NCBI GenBank assembly: GCA_028683025.1
Contig: JAJRAB010000088.1
Coordinates: forward strand, 1 to 7,925
Source of the DNA: Candidatus Methanomethylicus sp.
GTDB lineage: Archaea; Thermoproteota; Methanomethylicia; Methanomethylicales; Methanomethylicaceae
Reading direction: 5' to 3'
DNA length: 7,925 bases
In this document: positions 1-6,135 of the stretch, in pieces
Numbering within the stretch: the first letter of the stretch is position 1
Layout of the letters: the number at the start of each line of letters is the position of its first letter
Position numbers and translations under genes: made by a program
The notes under the pieces: model-generated
Database searches by the model: none
Told to the model about the DNA's origin: nothing
The model's input: the letters and a program-made list of their open reading frames with translations, nothing else

Positions 1-510
1 GGTCTTTCCAAAGCTCTGTTGTTCTTTGACTCTGGCTATGTGATCGAGTCAAGCCATGTTGCAGATCTTTCTGTGCTTAGAGGCCTAGGGAGCAAATTGG
101 GTCCCAATGGTCTGACATACTTAGTAGGTGGTCTTTCCCTTTCCTTAATTCCTGGAACTCTCGGTTTCACAACCTTTAGGGAATTCACTTCTGAGCACAT
201 GTTATTTGCAATAACCGTTGTTGTCTTTTGTGCAGCTGCCCTTATCCTGTTCACGACACTCTACTCTTTCAGGTGCTTTGTATCCAACAAGCCTAATGTA
301 AAAATTACTGACATAAACCAGCATCATAGGAGTTTGGCTTTGCTAAAAATCCCGGGCATTGTGATAGCGATATGCATCTTGGTGCTTGGAGTCATCATGA
401 CTTTAGGGGCAACAAACATTGCTTTCCAGGCTCAATATGCCCAGATTGAGGAATGGTTCCAGATAGCTGCATTTTCAATTGTCCGCCCATGGTTGGTAGG
501 TGTTCCGTAA
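1..510 (+). CDS. Proton/ion antiporter-like membrane subunit of group 4 hydrogenase, C-terminal part (HyfB/HycC/NuoL-M-N family), 5' end outside window
   Basis: The reading frame is open from base 1, giving 169 residues to a TAA stop, so this is the C-terminal end of a larger gene and no start is assigned. The fragment opens with SKALLFFDSG, which matches the conserved segment of the proton-pumping subunits of complex I and group 4 hydrogenases that carries a buried lysine (here residue 4 of the fragment). SLIPGTLGFTTFREF (about 47-61) resembles the family's IPPxxGFxSK/E turn. Hydrophobic stretches at about 37-54, 66-90 and 115-136 are likely membrane helices. The family forms the ion-translocating part of the membrane arm. 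Its stop overlaps the start of the polyferredoxin gene by one base (TAATG), placing it in the hydrogenase operon. Which of the L, M or N subtypes it is cannot be told from this fragment. Confidence 0.82.
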   Translation, partial: GLSKALLFFDSGYVIESSHVADLSVLRGLGSKLGPNGLTYLVGGLSLSLIPGTLGFTTFREFTSEHMLFAITVVVFCAAALILFTTLYSFRCFVSNKPNVKITDINQHHRSLALLKIPGIVIAICILVLGVIMTLGATNIAFQAQYAQIEEWFQIAAFSIVRPWLVGVP

Positions 511-1037
511 TGACATCTGAAGCAAAAATCCAGAAAAATTTAGGAAAACCGATACCTGTCCCTGGCACTGAGGAGAAGGTTTCCGACCTAGTTATTGTCC
601 ATGACCCGAATAAATGCACGGGCTGCGGGCAATGCATGATAGGCTGTGCCTACAAGCACTACAAGACCTTTGATAGGAAGTTCGGTTTGCTTTATGTAAA
701 CGAATCTCCTGACAGGAAAGGATTCTATGTGAATGCGAACTGCCAGCACTGTGTTTATCCAATGTGCTTGGCTTCGTGTCCGAAGGAAGCCATCTTCAAA
801 GATGAGCAGAGCATTGTGAGAATTTCACCAATGCTATGCGTCGGATGTGGTACTTGCAACCAGGCATGTCCGATAGCCATACCGCGCCTTGACGAGGAAC
901 GAAAAATCTATGTCAAGTGTGATTTTTGTGATGGCGAATATCCTATGTGCTTCCAGATGTGCAGCCCAGGTGCTCTGCAACTGCTGCCACGCAAGGAAGC
1001 ATTTGAATTGGTGAAGAAGTTGAGAGGTGGTAAGTAA
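510..1037 (+). CDS. hycB: HycB-type polyferredoxin subunit with four [4Fe-4S] clusters
   Basis: This 175-residue protein probably carries electrons between a redox partner and the hydrogenase core on the cytoplasmic side. Sixteen cysteines fall in four groups: C36/39/42/46 (CTGCGQCMIGC), C78/81/86/90 (CQHCVYPMCLASCP), C110/113/116/120 (CVGCGTCNQACP) and C137/140/147/151 (CDFCDGEYPMC..MC). This is the pattern of the HycB/CooF/DmsB family of four-cluster electron-transfer subunits. The ATG at 510 is preferred over upstream codons because AGGTG at 498-502 is correctly spaced, it gives a one-base overlap with the upstream gene, and residues encoded upstream do not look like the family. In E. coli HycB links formate dehydrogenase to hydrogenase 3. 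Here no formate dehydrogenase is in view and the next redox protein is HdrB-like, so the natural partner may differ. The gene symbol is by family, not proven orthology. Confidence 0.88.
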   Translation: MTSEAKIQKNLGKPIPVPGTEEKVSDLVIVHDPNKCTGCGQCMIGCAYKHYKTFDRKFGLLYVNESPDRKGFYVNANCQHCVYPMCLASCPKEAIFKDEQSIVRISPMLCVGCGTCNQACPIAIPRLDEERKIYVKCDFCDGEYPMCFQMCSPGALQLLPRKEAFELVKKLRGGK

Positions 1038-1387
1038 TGTCCCAAGAACAGCCGATTAAAGCATGGACAAAACTGCTTGAAGCCGGAAGAAAAATTACGA
1101 CCCATCAGCAGGTGGATGAAAATAAATTTTATCCATTGCGAAGGGTTTTCAGGCCTGCAGCTCCTGACATTGCTAAGGCTTCAATGAAGAGAGACTTTGA
1201 GCAAGGGCTGGTTTATTACGTGGGCGATGATGTCGAGAACGACCGCGCAATGTGCGGCCTCGATAGGCTTCCACCAACGGCCCGCAGCTTCAAGGATGCC
1301 ATCGACAAGAAGAGGATAATACTTGAGGACGCAGGTGTCTTTGAAAAGACAACCTACGACAAGAAGAAAGGTACGTTTGAATATTGA
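1037..1387 (+). CDS. Small protein of unknown function inside the hydrogenase operon
   Basis: I do not recognise this 116-residue protein. It is soluble-looking, charged, has no hydrophobic segment and only one cysteine (in AMCGLDRLPP, about residue 72), so it cannot bind iron-sulfur clusters by itself. The gene is well supported: GAGGTGG at 1024-1030 lies six bases before the ATG, the start overlaps the upstream stop (TAATG), and it is followed after 14 bases by the HdrB-like gene. Its place between the polyferredoxin and the HdrB-like protein is where an HdrC gene might be expected, but it lacks the two CxxCxxCxxxC ferredoxin motifs of HdrC. It might be a linker or scaffold joining the HdrB-like subunit to the complex, perhaps resembling only the helical part of HdrC. 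That role is an inference from position alone. Confidence 0.8.
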   Translation: MSQEQPIKAWTKLLEAGRKITTHQQVDENKFYPLRRVFRPAAPDIAKASMKRDFEQGLVYYVGDDVENDRAMCGLDRLPPTARSFKDAIDKKRIILEDAGVFEKTTYDKKKGTFEY

Positions 1388-1401
1388 TTGGTGGTTAGAA
1401 A

Positions 1402-2325
1402 ATGACAACTGCCCAAACTAAAAACAAGACTGACGACCAGACGAAATATGGCTATTTCTTGGGGTGTGTCATGCCCGCCAAGATGCCATGGGCCGAGAAG
1501 GCAACAATGCTGGTTTCCAAGCATCTCGGACTAGATTTTGGCTATATGAAGGAAACGCTTTGTTGTGTGAGGCCGGGTGTATGGAAAGCCGTTAATCCCG
1601 ATTGGTGGCTCAGTATTACGGCTCAGAACCTTGCAAATGCTGAAAAACAAGGAATTGTGATGGTTGACACTTGCAACGGATGCTATGTATCTCACTATGA
1701 AGCTATCCAAGAATTACACGAAGAACCAGAAAAAATGAAGATGGTAAACGAGCATCTAGTAAAAGCAGGAATGGATCCACTCAAAGGAACCGTCAGGGTT
1801 AGGCACTATCTGGAACTTCTCTATGAAGATGTAGGCATGAAAAAGATAAAAGCCAATGTCGTGAACCCGCTTACAGGCATTAAAATCATGAGGCATGTAG
1901 GATGCCATGCAAGAAAGAGGGGCGACATACTGCCAAATTACTTCGATGAGATCCTGAAAGCAACTGGTGTTGAGATAATAGATACTCCCTATGATAAGAC
2001 ATGTTGCGGTCTGTTGCTCTACTTCTCGGACTCCAACCAATCAATCTTGGACAGGATTGGAAAGAAGATGCTGACCGCCAAAGAGCTTAATGTGGATGCA
2101 TATGCTATCATCTGCTCGGGTTGCTATGACCAGTTTGACAGAGCTGTGAAGGTATACAAAGATGAGAAAGGTATCGCCTTTGATACACCAATCGTCCACT
2201 TCTCAGAGTTGCTCGCACTGGCTTTTGGTTACAAACCGGAAGATTTTGGAATGATGTATTGCAGGCCAATTCCAACAACCAAACTTATTGATAAGCTAAA
2301 GACGCTCAAGGAGGGTAAACAATGA
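1402..2325 (+). CDS. hdrB: HdrB-like protein with two CCG domains (heterodisulfide reductase subunit B family)
   Basis: This 307-residue protein has two cysteine-rich CCG domains. Motif 1 is C22, C54-C55, C91, C94 with spacings CX31CCX35CXXC. Motif 2 is C168, C201-C202, C238, C241 with CX32CCX35CXXC. Both fit the published pattern CX31-39CCX35-36CXXC. In methanogen HdrB such motifs hold the two non-cubane [4Fe-4S] clusters that cleave the CoM-CoB heterodisulfide. Related proteins act on other thiols or quinones, so the substrate here is open. No membrane segment is seen. The start is supported by GGTGGT at 1390-1395, six bases ahead. The gene overlaps the hydrogenase large-subunit gene by four bases (ATGA), arguing for co-production and a shared complex. 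No HdrA or cluster-bearing HdrC is encoded in the window, so the polyferredoxin upstream may feed it. CCG family membership is nearly certain; heterodisulfide as substrate is not. Confidence 0.9.
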   Translation: MTTAQTKNKTDDQTKYGYFLGCVMPAKMPWAEKATMLVSKHLGLDFGYMKETLCCVRPGVWKAVNPDWWLSITAQNLANAEKQGIVMVDTCNGCYVSHYEAIQELHEEPEKMKMVNEHLVKAGMDPLKGTVRVRHYLELLYEDVGMKKIKANVVNPLTGIKIMRHVGCHARKRGDILPNYFDEILKATGVEIIDTPYDKTCCGLLLYFSDSNQSILDRIGKKMLTAKELNVDAYAIICSGCYDQFDRAVKVYKDEKGIAFDTPIVHFSELLALAFGYKPEDFGMMYCRPIPTTKLIDKLKTLKEGKQ

Positions 2326-4031
2326 AATACTCAGCCGATGCAGGTTTAGTCGATTATGTAAGGCAAGAGCTAGTGCCTGAAGGATTGGACTTTAATGCAC
2401 TGCGGGAAAATAGGATTGCTGTCAAAATTAATGCTGCAGACGCAGTAACAATCGCGGATAGATTTGTGAATAAATATAAAGCACGCCTGATCCACGAAAC
2501 AGCAGTTGACTTGGAAGGCTCAGGCTTCGAAATGGTTTACATATATGATTTTTCGATGCTAAAAGAGCGACTGGTTGTAGTCCTTGAGGCCAAGATACCC
2601 AAGGAAAATCCAAGCATAGCTTCCATAGCCAATATTACCTGGTCTGCAAGCTGGGCAGAGAGGGAGATCCACGACCTACTTGGCATTAACCCGATAGGCA
2701 CACCTGATCCAAGAAAACAATTCTTACCCTACGAGTGGCCTAATGCAACGGAGAGCGGAACTGCTCCTGCACAGCCGGAAAAGGGCGAGAAGGGAGTAAA
2801 GGACATGTGGATACCCTTGGGAATAGCCCCAAAGGATTCATACGCAACCTTGATTCCTATTGGTCCTTACCACCCCGGAGTCATTGAAGGCCAAACAGTA
2901 TATGTCAAGGTTGAAGGGGAAACTGTGGTTTCAGCTGATATAAAAACTGGCTATCACCACAGAGGAATTCAGAAACTGATTGAGCGAAGGGGTTACCACA
3001 AGGGCGTTTTTGCAGCTGAAAGAGTATGTGGTATCTGCAGCCCTCACCACGGCTTGACATATGTTACTGCCTGCGAGAATCTTTATGAAGCTGAAATCCC
3101 TGACCGAGCGCTATACATAAGGTCGCTGCTGCTCGAGCTTAACCGAATTCACAGCCATCTTCTCTGGATCGGAGTAGTTGCTGATGTAATAGGCTGGAAG
3201 ACGGGCTTCCACTTGACTTGGGGTCTTAGGGAGAGGGTTATGGACATCATAGAAGCCATCACTGGAAACCGTGTAAACTATGGGATCTGGAGGATTGGTG
3301 GTGTCAGCCGCGATGTCTCCCAAGAATTGGCTGAGAAAGCGCTAAAGACTGTGGTTCCATTGAAAGCCGAGATGGCGGCATTACTGCCGCTTGTGGCAGC
3401 ACACTCTGTGGTCCAATCAAGGCTGATCAATGTTGGCCCACTGAGCCAAGCTGAAGCATTTGATGGAGGCGCTGTTGGCCCTGTTGCAAGGGCAAGCAAC
3501 TGGAAGATTGACGTAAGGGCAGACAATTCTCCTCATGCCATGTATGACCCCAAGAAGATCAATTGGCAAGTAATTACCGATGATCACAATGATACTTTTG
3601 GAAGGACTTTGGTCCGGGTCAAGGAACTGTTGGTCTCATCTGATATCGTAGCGCAATGCCTTGAATACCTTGTCAAGAATGCTGGTGAGGTCATAAACGA
3701 GCCAAAGATGATCCCTGTCAATTCTGAAGGCATAGGGCTGAATGAGGCTCCAAGGGGCGAACTGGTTCACTATGTAAGGGCCAGCGAATACAACAACAAC
3801 CTGCCCCAAGCTTATCGAATACGAACCCCGAGCTACCGCAATAATGCAGTCATTCCAAAGATGCTGGTTGGGGCAAACCTGGCGGATGTACCAGTTGTAA
3901 TGGGCAGCACAGACCAATGCCTGGCTTGCACCGATAGGGTTGAGATCATAAACGAGAAGGATGGGTCTGTGAGTTCAATGACTTGGGACCAGCTATTAGC
4001 CATGAGCAGGAGAGCAAAGGTGATTAGATAA
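2322..4031 (+). CDS. hycE: Group 4 [NiFe] hydrogenase large (catalytic) subunit, NuoC-NuoD fusion (HycE type)
   Basis: A 569-residue catalytic subunit for H2 evolution or uptake on the cytoplasmic side. Residues 1 to about 160 form a NuoC/30-kDa-like domain (signature around WAEREIHDLLGI, 111-122). The rest is the NuoD/hydrogenase domain. The L1 nickel motif RVCGICSPHH is at 234-243 (C236, C239, H243) and the L2 motif DQCLACTDR at 531-539 (C533, C536). Having both CxxC pairs separates it from complex I and Fpo NuoD. E189 in GPYHPGVIEG aligns by eye with the conserved proton-transfer glutamate of E. coli HycE. EAPRGE (475-480) and YRIRTPSYRNN (498-508) are further family blocks. Thirty residues after R539 match in place and length the peptide removed from HycE by HycI. 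Oddities are DQC in place of DPC and HRGIQK in place of the usual HRGxEK. AAGGAGGGT at 2308-2316 supports the ATG start. Confidence 0.95.
   Translation: MKYSADAGLVDYVRQELVPEGLDFNALRENRIAVKINAADAVTIADRFVNKYKARLIHETAVDLEGSGFEMVYIYDFSMLKERLVVVLEAKIPKENPSIASIANITWSASWAEREIHDLLGINPIGTPDPRKQFLPYEWPNATESGTAPAQPEKGEKGVKDMWIPLGIAPKDSYATLIPIGPYHPGVIEGQTVYVKVEGETVVSADIKTGYHHRGIQKLIERRGYHKGVFAAERVCGICSPHHGLTYVTACENLYEAEIPDRALYIRSLLLELNRIHSHLLWIGVVADVIGWKTGFHLTWGLRERVMDIIEAITGNRVNYGIWRIGGVSRDVSQELAEKALKTVVPLKAEMAALLPLVAAHSVVQSRLINVGPLSQAEAFDGGAVGPVARASNWKIDVRADNSPHAMYDPKKINWQVITDDHNDTFGRTLVRVKELLVSSDIVAQCLEYLVKNAGEVINEPKMIPVNSEGIGLNEAPRGELVHYVRASEYNNNLPQAYRIRTPSYRNNAVIPKMLVGANLADVPVVMGSTDQCLACTDRVEIINEKDGSVSSMTWDQLLAMSRRAKVIR
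3021..3050 (+). other. L1 motif of the [NiFe] active site (RVCGICSPHH)
   Basis: This segment encodes residues 234-243 of the large subunit. C236 and C239 are the first pair of Ni/Fe ligands by family alignment, and H243 sits at the conserved RxCGxCxxxH histidine. Confidence 0.93.
3912..3938 (+). other. L2 motif of the [NiFe] active site (DQCLACTDR), with variant DQC
   Basis: Encodes residues 531-539 of the large subunit with C533 and C536 as the second ligand pair. The usual family form is DPCxxCTDR/TER; glutamine replaces proline here. In E. coli HycE the maturation cut follows the arginine that ends this motif. Confidence 0.92.
3939..4028 (+). other. Predicted cleavable C-terminal peptide of the hydrogenase large subunit
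   Basis: Thirty residues (540-569, beginning VEIINEKDG) follow the L2 arginine. E. coli HycE loses a peptide of about 32 residues at the same place when nickel has been inserted, so a HycI-type protease is expected elsewhere in the genome. None is encoded in this window. Confidence 0.7.
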
Positions 4032-5011
4032 TGGATCCTCTTTTCACAATAATATCTATAATTTTGATACTGCCAATAAGCCTTGTATTGGGCGTGCTGT
4101 ATTCGTTCCTGATAAGAAAGCTTAATGCGCGCTTCCAATGGCGTGTTGGGCCTATCATCAGGATGTACAGCGATTTGAGCCCAGTGATAGGATCGACTAG
4201 AATCTGGCAACCTCTCTATGATATACTTAAACTCATGGGTAAGGATACAGTGATTCCTGGCAGCGCCCACAAGAAGCTCTTCGTCTATTCACCATATATG
4301 TCTCTAATCTTCAGCATACTTGCCATCTTCTTCATACCCTTCCCAGGAATGCCGTTGCTTTCGGAGATACCGTACAGCCTCATAATAGCTTCCTATCTTA
4401 TCATTGCTTCCATAATGTTTACCATATTGGGACCTGTTGCAAGCGGGTCTCCATGGGGAGCAATAGGTGCCAGGAGAGAGGCGGAACTATTTCTTGTGGC
4501 AGAGCTAGGCTTTGTCGTCAGCCTCTTTTCAGTTGCCATTGCAAAGAACTCCCTTTCAATCTGGACTCTGGCAAGCAATATGGAAAGCCTCCCGGCCATT
4601 CTTTTAACACTTGTTGCGGGTACTACAATGTTTGTTGCCATGCTTGGCAAACTACACATTAAACCATTCGATATGCCCGAAGCTGAATGCGAAATCGTTG
4701 CAGGGCCATACACCGAATATTCTGGAAAGCTTCTAGGAACTTATTTCCTTTCTAAAGTATTCATACTCTATGCCATGGTTTCGCTGTTCATAGCCATTTT
4801 CTTGCCGCCGTTTTCATCAGGTTTTATATGGTTGCCATTATACGCCGTTGCTGCAGTATTGTTGATCTTCCTTCTGGCAGTCGTCCAGGTATTAAACCCG
4901 AGATACCTCATACGCAAGGCATTGTTGTGGTATCTGAAGATAGTCGTACCATTGGCAATTCTAAGCCTAATAGTTGCGTTTGCTTTTGTACTTGGGTGGA
5001 TGGTGGTCTAA
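4031..5011 (+). CDS. hycD: Membrane anchor subunit of group 4 hydrogenase (HycD/NuoH family)
   Basis: This 326-residue membrane protein connects the soluble hydrogenase module to the ion-pumping arm, as NuoH does in complex I. Family blocks seen in order are ARFQWRVGP (33-41), QPLYDILKL (60-68), GSPWGAIGARREAEL (139-153) and KPFDMPEAECEIVAGP (211-226) followed by TEYSGK. Strong hydrophobic segments lie at about 4-27, 88-105, 114-136, 153-171, 187-207, 236-258, 264-286 and 301-325, giving about eight helices, the usual number. The stretch between GP (40-41) and QP (60-61) is a few residues longer than in most family members I recall; this is a mild observation. AGGTGAT at 4018-4024, six bases ahead, and a one-base overlap with the large-subunit stop (TAATG) fix the start. 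Confidence 0.93.
   Translation: MDPLFTIISIILILPISLVLGVLYSFLIRKLNARFQWRVGPIIRMYSDLSPVIGSTRIWQPLYDILKLMGKDTVIPGSAHKKLFVYSPYMSLIFSILAIFFIPFPGMPLLSEIPYSLIIASYLIIASIMFTILGPVASGSPWGAIGARREAELFLVAELGFVVSLFSVAIAKNSLSIWTLASNMESLPAILLTLVAGTTMFVAMLGKLHIKPFDMPEAECEIVAGPYTEYSGKLLGTYFLSKVFILYAMVSLFIAIFLPPFSSGFIWLPLYAVAAVLLIFLLAVVQVLNPRYLIRKALLWYLKIVVPLAILSLIVAFAFVLGWMVV
5002..5006 (+). promoter_or_regulatory. Ribosome binding site (GGTGG) that decides a GTG start at 5013
   Basis: GGTGG lies six bases before GTG at 5013, the same spacing as for the neighbouring genes. This supports the GTG over the in-frame upstream ATG-like codon near 4974, which would add residues unlike the family and lie deep in the hycD-like gene, and over the ATG at about 5067, which would lose conserved N-terminal residues. 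Confidence 0.65.
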
Positions 5012-5012
5012 A

Positions 5013-5600
5013 GTGTCTGCACACATTAAAATATTGAGACAAGTTCTTTCAAAATACAGCTCACCGATGACTTTGAATTACCCATCAGGTGTGAATCCGG
5101 ACAAAAAATACAGCCAAATCCCTGAAGGGTTAAGGGGATTTATCGAAAGGGATAAGGAAAAATGCATAGGCTGCAGAGCATGCTATATGGTCTGTTCAGG
5201 AAGGGCTACAAAGTACTTTGACGTTGGAGATAAAAGGACAATTCAGGTCTTCCACTTCAGATGCACTTACTGTGCCCACTGCGAAGAGGGCTGCCCAGAA
5301 GAGGCAATCAAGATGACTAAGAACTTCGAACTGACAGTTACCGACCGCAATGATCCCAAAGCCTACGTAAACACCGAATTAGACATGTTGACCTGCAAGA
5401 ATTGCGGCAAAGTCTTCACGCCTGTTAAGTTGGAGAAGAGGGCTTTCGAGAGACTCAGCGATAAGATCAATCCCAGAGTCAAGGATGTAGTGATTGCCGA
5501 CTTCAAGAAGGGTGAAGGCTACTGCATGGACTGCAGAAGATCCCGTGGTGTGATGATGGATGCACATACAAAGAAACATGTTTGGTTGGAGGTTGTCTAA
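5013..5600 (+). CDS. hycF: 2[4Fe-4S] ferredoxin subunit of group 4 hydrogenase with C-terminal zinc-ribbon-like knuckle (HycF/NuoI family)
   Basis: Starting at GTG 5013, the protein has 195 residues. It carries electrons within the soluble arm between the polyferredoxin and the small subunit. The N-terminus (IKILRQVLSKYSS, then LNYPSG and LRGFIERDKEKC) matches the HycF/MbhN layout, in which a short amphipathic helix precedes the cluster domain. Cluster cysteines are C51/54/57/61 (CIGCRACYMVC) and C84/87/90/94 (CTYCAHCEEGCP). Two more pairs, C128/C131 (TCKNCGK) and C171/C174 (YCMDCRR), form a zinc-ribbon-like knuckle; E. coli HycF also has paired C-terminal cysteines, so this is a family trait and not a fusion. 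The gene starts two bases after the anchor-subunit stop and its stop is directly followed by the small-subunit ATG. Confidence 0.91.
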   Translation: MSAHIKILRQVLSKYSSPMTLNYPSGVNPDKKYSQIPEGLRGFIERDKEKCIGCRACYMVCSGRATKYFDVGDKRTIQVFHFRCTYCAHCEEGCPEEAIKMTKNFELTVTDRNDPKAYVNTELDMLTCKNCGKVFTPVKLEKRAFERLSDKINPRVKDVVIADFKKGEGYCMDCRRSRGVMMDAHTKKHVWLEVV

Positions 5601-6059
5601 ATGGGCATAATAAACAGAGCGAGGATTTATTCGCCCTGGCTTTACCATATGCACTGCGGAGGCTGCAACGGCTGCGATATAGAGACACTCGCGGCCCTAG
5701 CCCCAAGGTTTGACGCCGAGCGATTTGGTATACAGCTTGTAGCTTCCCCAAGGCATGCGGACATATTGGTCACAACTGGATGCGTACCTAAGCAGTTTAT
5801 TCCAATGGTAAAACGAGTATATGAACAAGTGCCAGATCCTAAAGTAGTGGTGGCAGTCGGCGGGTGCGCCTGCGGAGGTAGCCTCTTCTATGACGAAGAT
5901 CCCGAGAACTATGCAATCCTGGGGTCTGCAGACCTGCTGATACCTGTGGATGTCTATGTTCCAGGTTGCGCTCCAAAGCCAGAACAAATCATCAACGGAA
6001 TCGTTCAGGGCATCTTGAAACTTGCTGAGAAGGGCGCTAAGAAAGACGCCAAACAATAA
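5601..6059 (+). CDS. hycG: Small subunit of group 4 [NiFe] hydrogenase (HycG/NuoB family)
   Basis: This 152-residue protein holds the [4Fe-4S] cluster nearest the NiFe site. The start motif HCGGCNGCDIE (18-28) gives ligands C22 and C25. C89 in VGGCACGG and C123 in VPGCAPKPE are the other two expected ligands, by analogy with NuoB and HycG. Length fits the short group 4 small subunits, which lack the extra cluster domain of group 1-3 enzymes and have no Tat signal. Extra cysteines C19, C61 and C91 sit next to the ligand positions. GGAGGT at 5588-5593 is seven bases ahead of the ATG, which directly follows the previous stop. It is the last gene of the operon, with a terminator just downstream. 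Confidence 0.94.
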   Translation: MGIINRARIYSPWLYHMHCGGCNGCDIETLAALAPRFDAERFGIQLVASPRHADILVTTGCVPKQFIPMVKRVYEQVPDPKVVVAVGGCACGGSLFYDEDPENYAILGSADLLIPVDVYVPGCAPKPEQIINGIVQGILKLAEKGAKKDAKQ

Positions 6060-6062
6060 GGC

Positions 6063-6093
6063 CTGAGGGGTAACCCCCCAGATTTCTTTTTTT
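6063..6093 (+). terminator. Hairpin plus T-run terminator of the hydrogenase operon
   Basis: CTG-A-GGGG-TAA-CCCC-C-CAG (6063-6081) can fold into a short stem with one mismatch and a three-base loop. It is followed by ATTTC and seven T residues at 6087-6093. It begins four bases after the small-subunit stop. A T-run alone is enough for archaeal termination, so the hairpin may only assist. Confidence 0.75.
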
Positions 6094-6122
6094 GTGGAAC
6101 AAGTGATAGTCCCGATCAATGG

Positions 6123-6135
6123 GATCATCATGATC
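6123..6135. repeat. Perfect inverted repeat GATCATcATGATC over the methyltransferase start codon
   Basis: Six-base arms with a one-base spacer cover the likely ATG at 6130. A third GATC lies at 6114-6117, so three GATC sites fall nine bases apart in phase. It might be a binding or methylation site for control of the gene; chance is possible in such a short element. Confidence 0.4.

Noticed and set aside
1037..1387. The 116-residue protein as HdrC
   Set aside because: It has a single cysteine and none of the ferredoxin motifs that define HdrC.
510..2325. A flavin-based electron-bifurcating Hdr complex
   Set aside because: No HdrA flavoprotein and no cluster-bearing HdrC are in the window, so bifurcation has no support here.
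1402..2325. Evidence for methanogenesis from the HdrB-like gene
   Set aside because: CCG proteins occur in many non-methanogens and no mcr or other methanogenesis gene is present in the window.
4148..4213. Insertion in the NuoH-like loop between the GP and QP motifs
   Set aside because: The extra length is only a few residues relative to members I recall and loop length varies in this family.
5391..5536. Fusion of a foreign zinc-ribbon to the HycF-like subunit
   Set aside because: E. coli HycF has paired cysteines in the same region, so this is normal for the family.
2322..6059. Complex I or Fpo-type (F420H2/NADH) dehydrogenase core
   Set aside because: The large subunit has both CxxC pairs that bind Ni-Fe (236/239 and 533/536), which complex I and Fpo NuoD subunits lack.
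6094..6129. Start of the methyltransferase at GTG 6094
   Set aside because: It sits directly at the end of the operon terminator T-run with no ribosome binding site, and the added residues do not resemble the family N-terminus.
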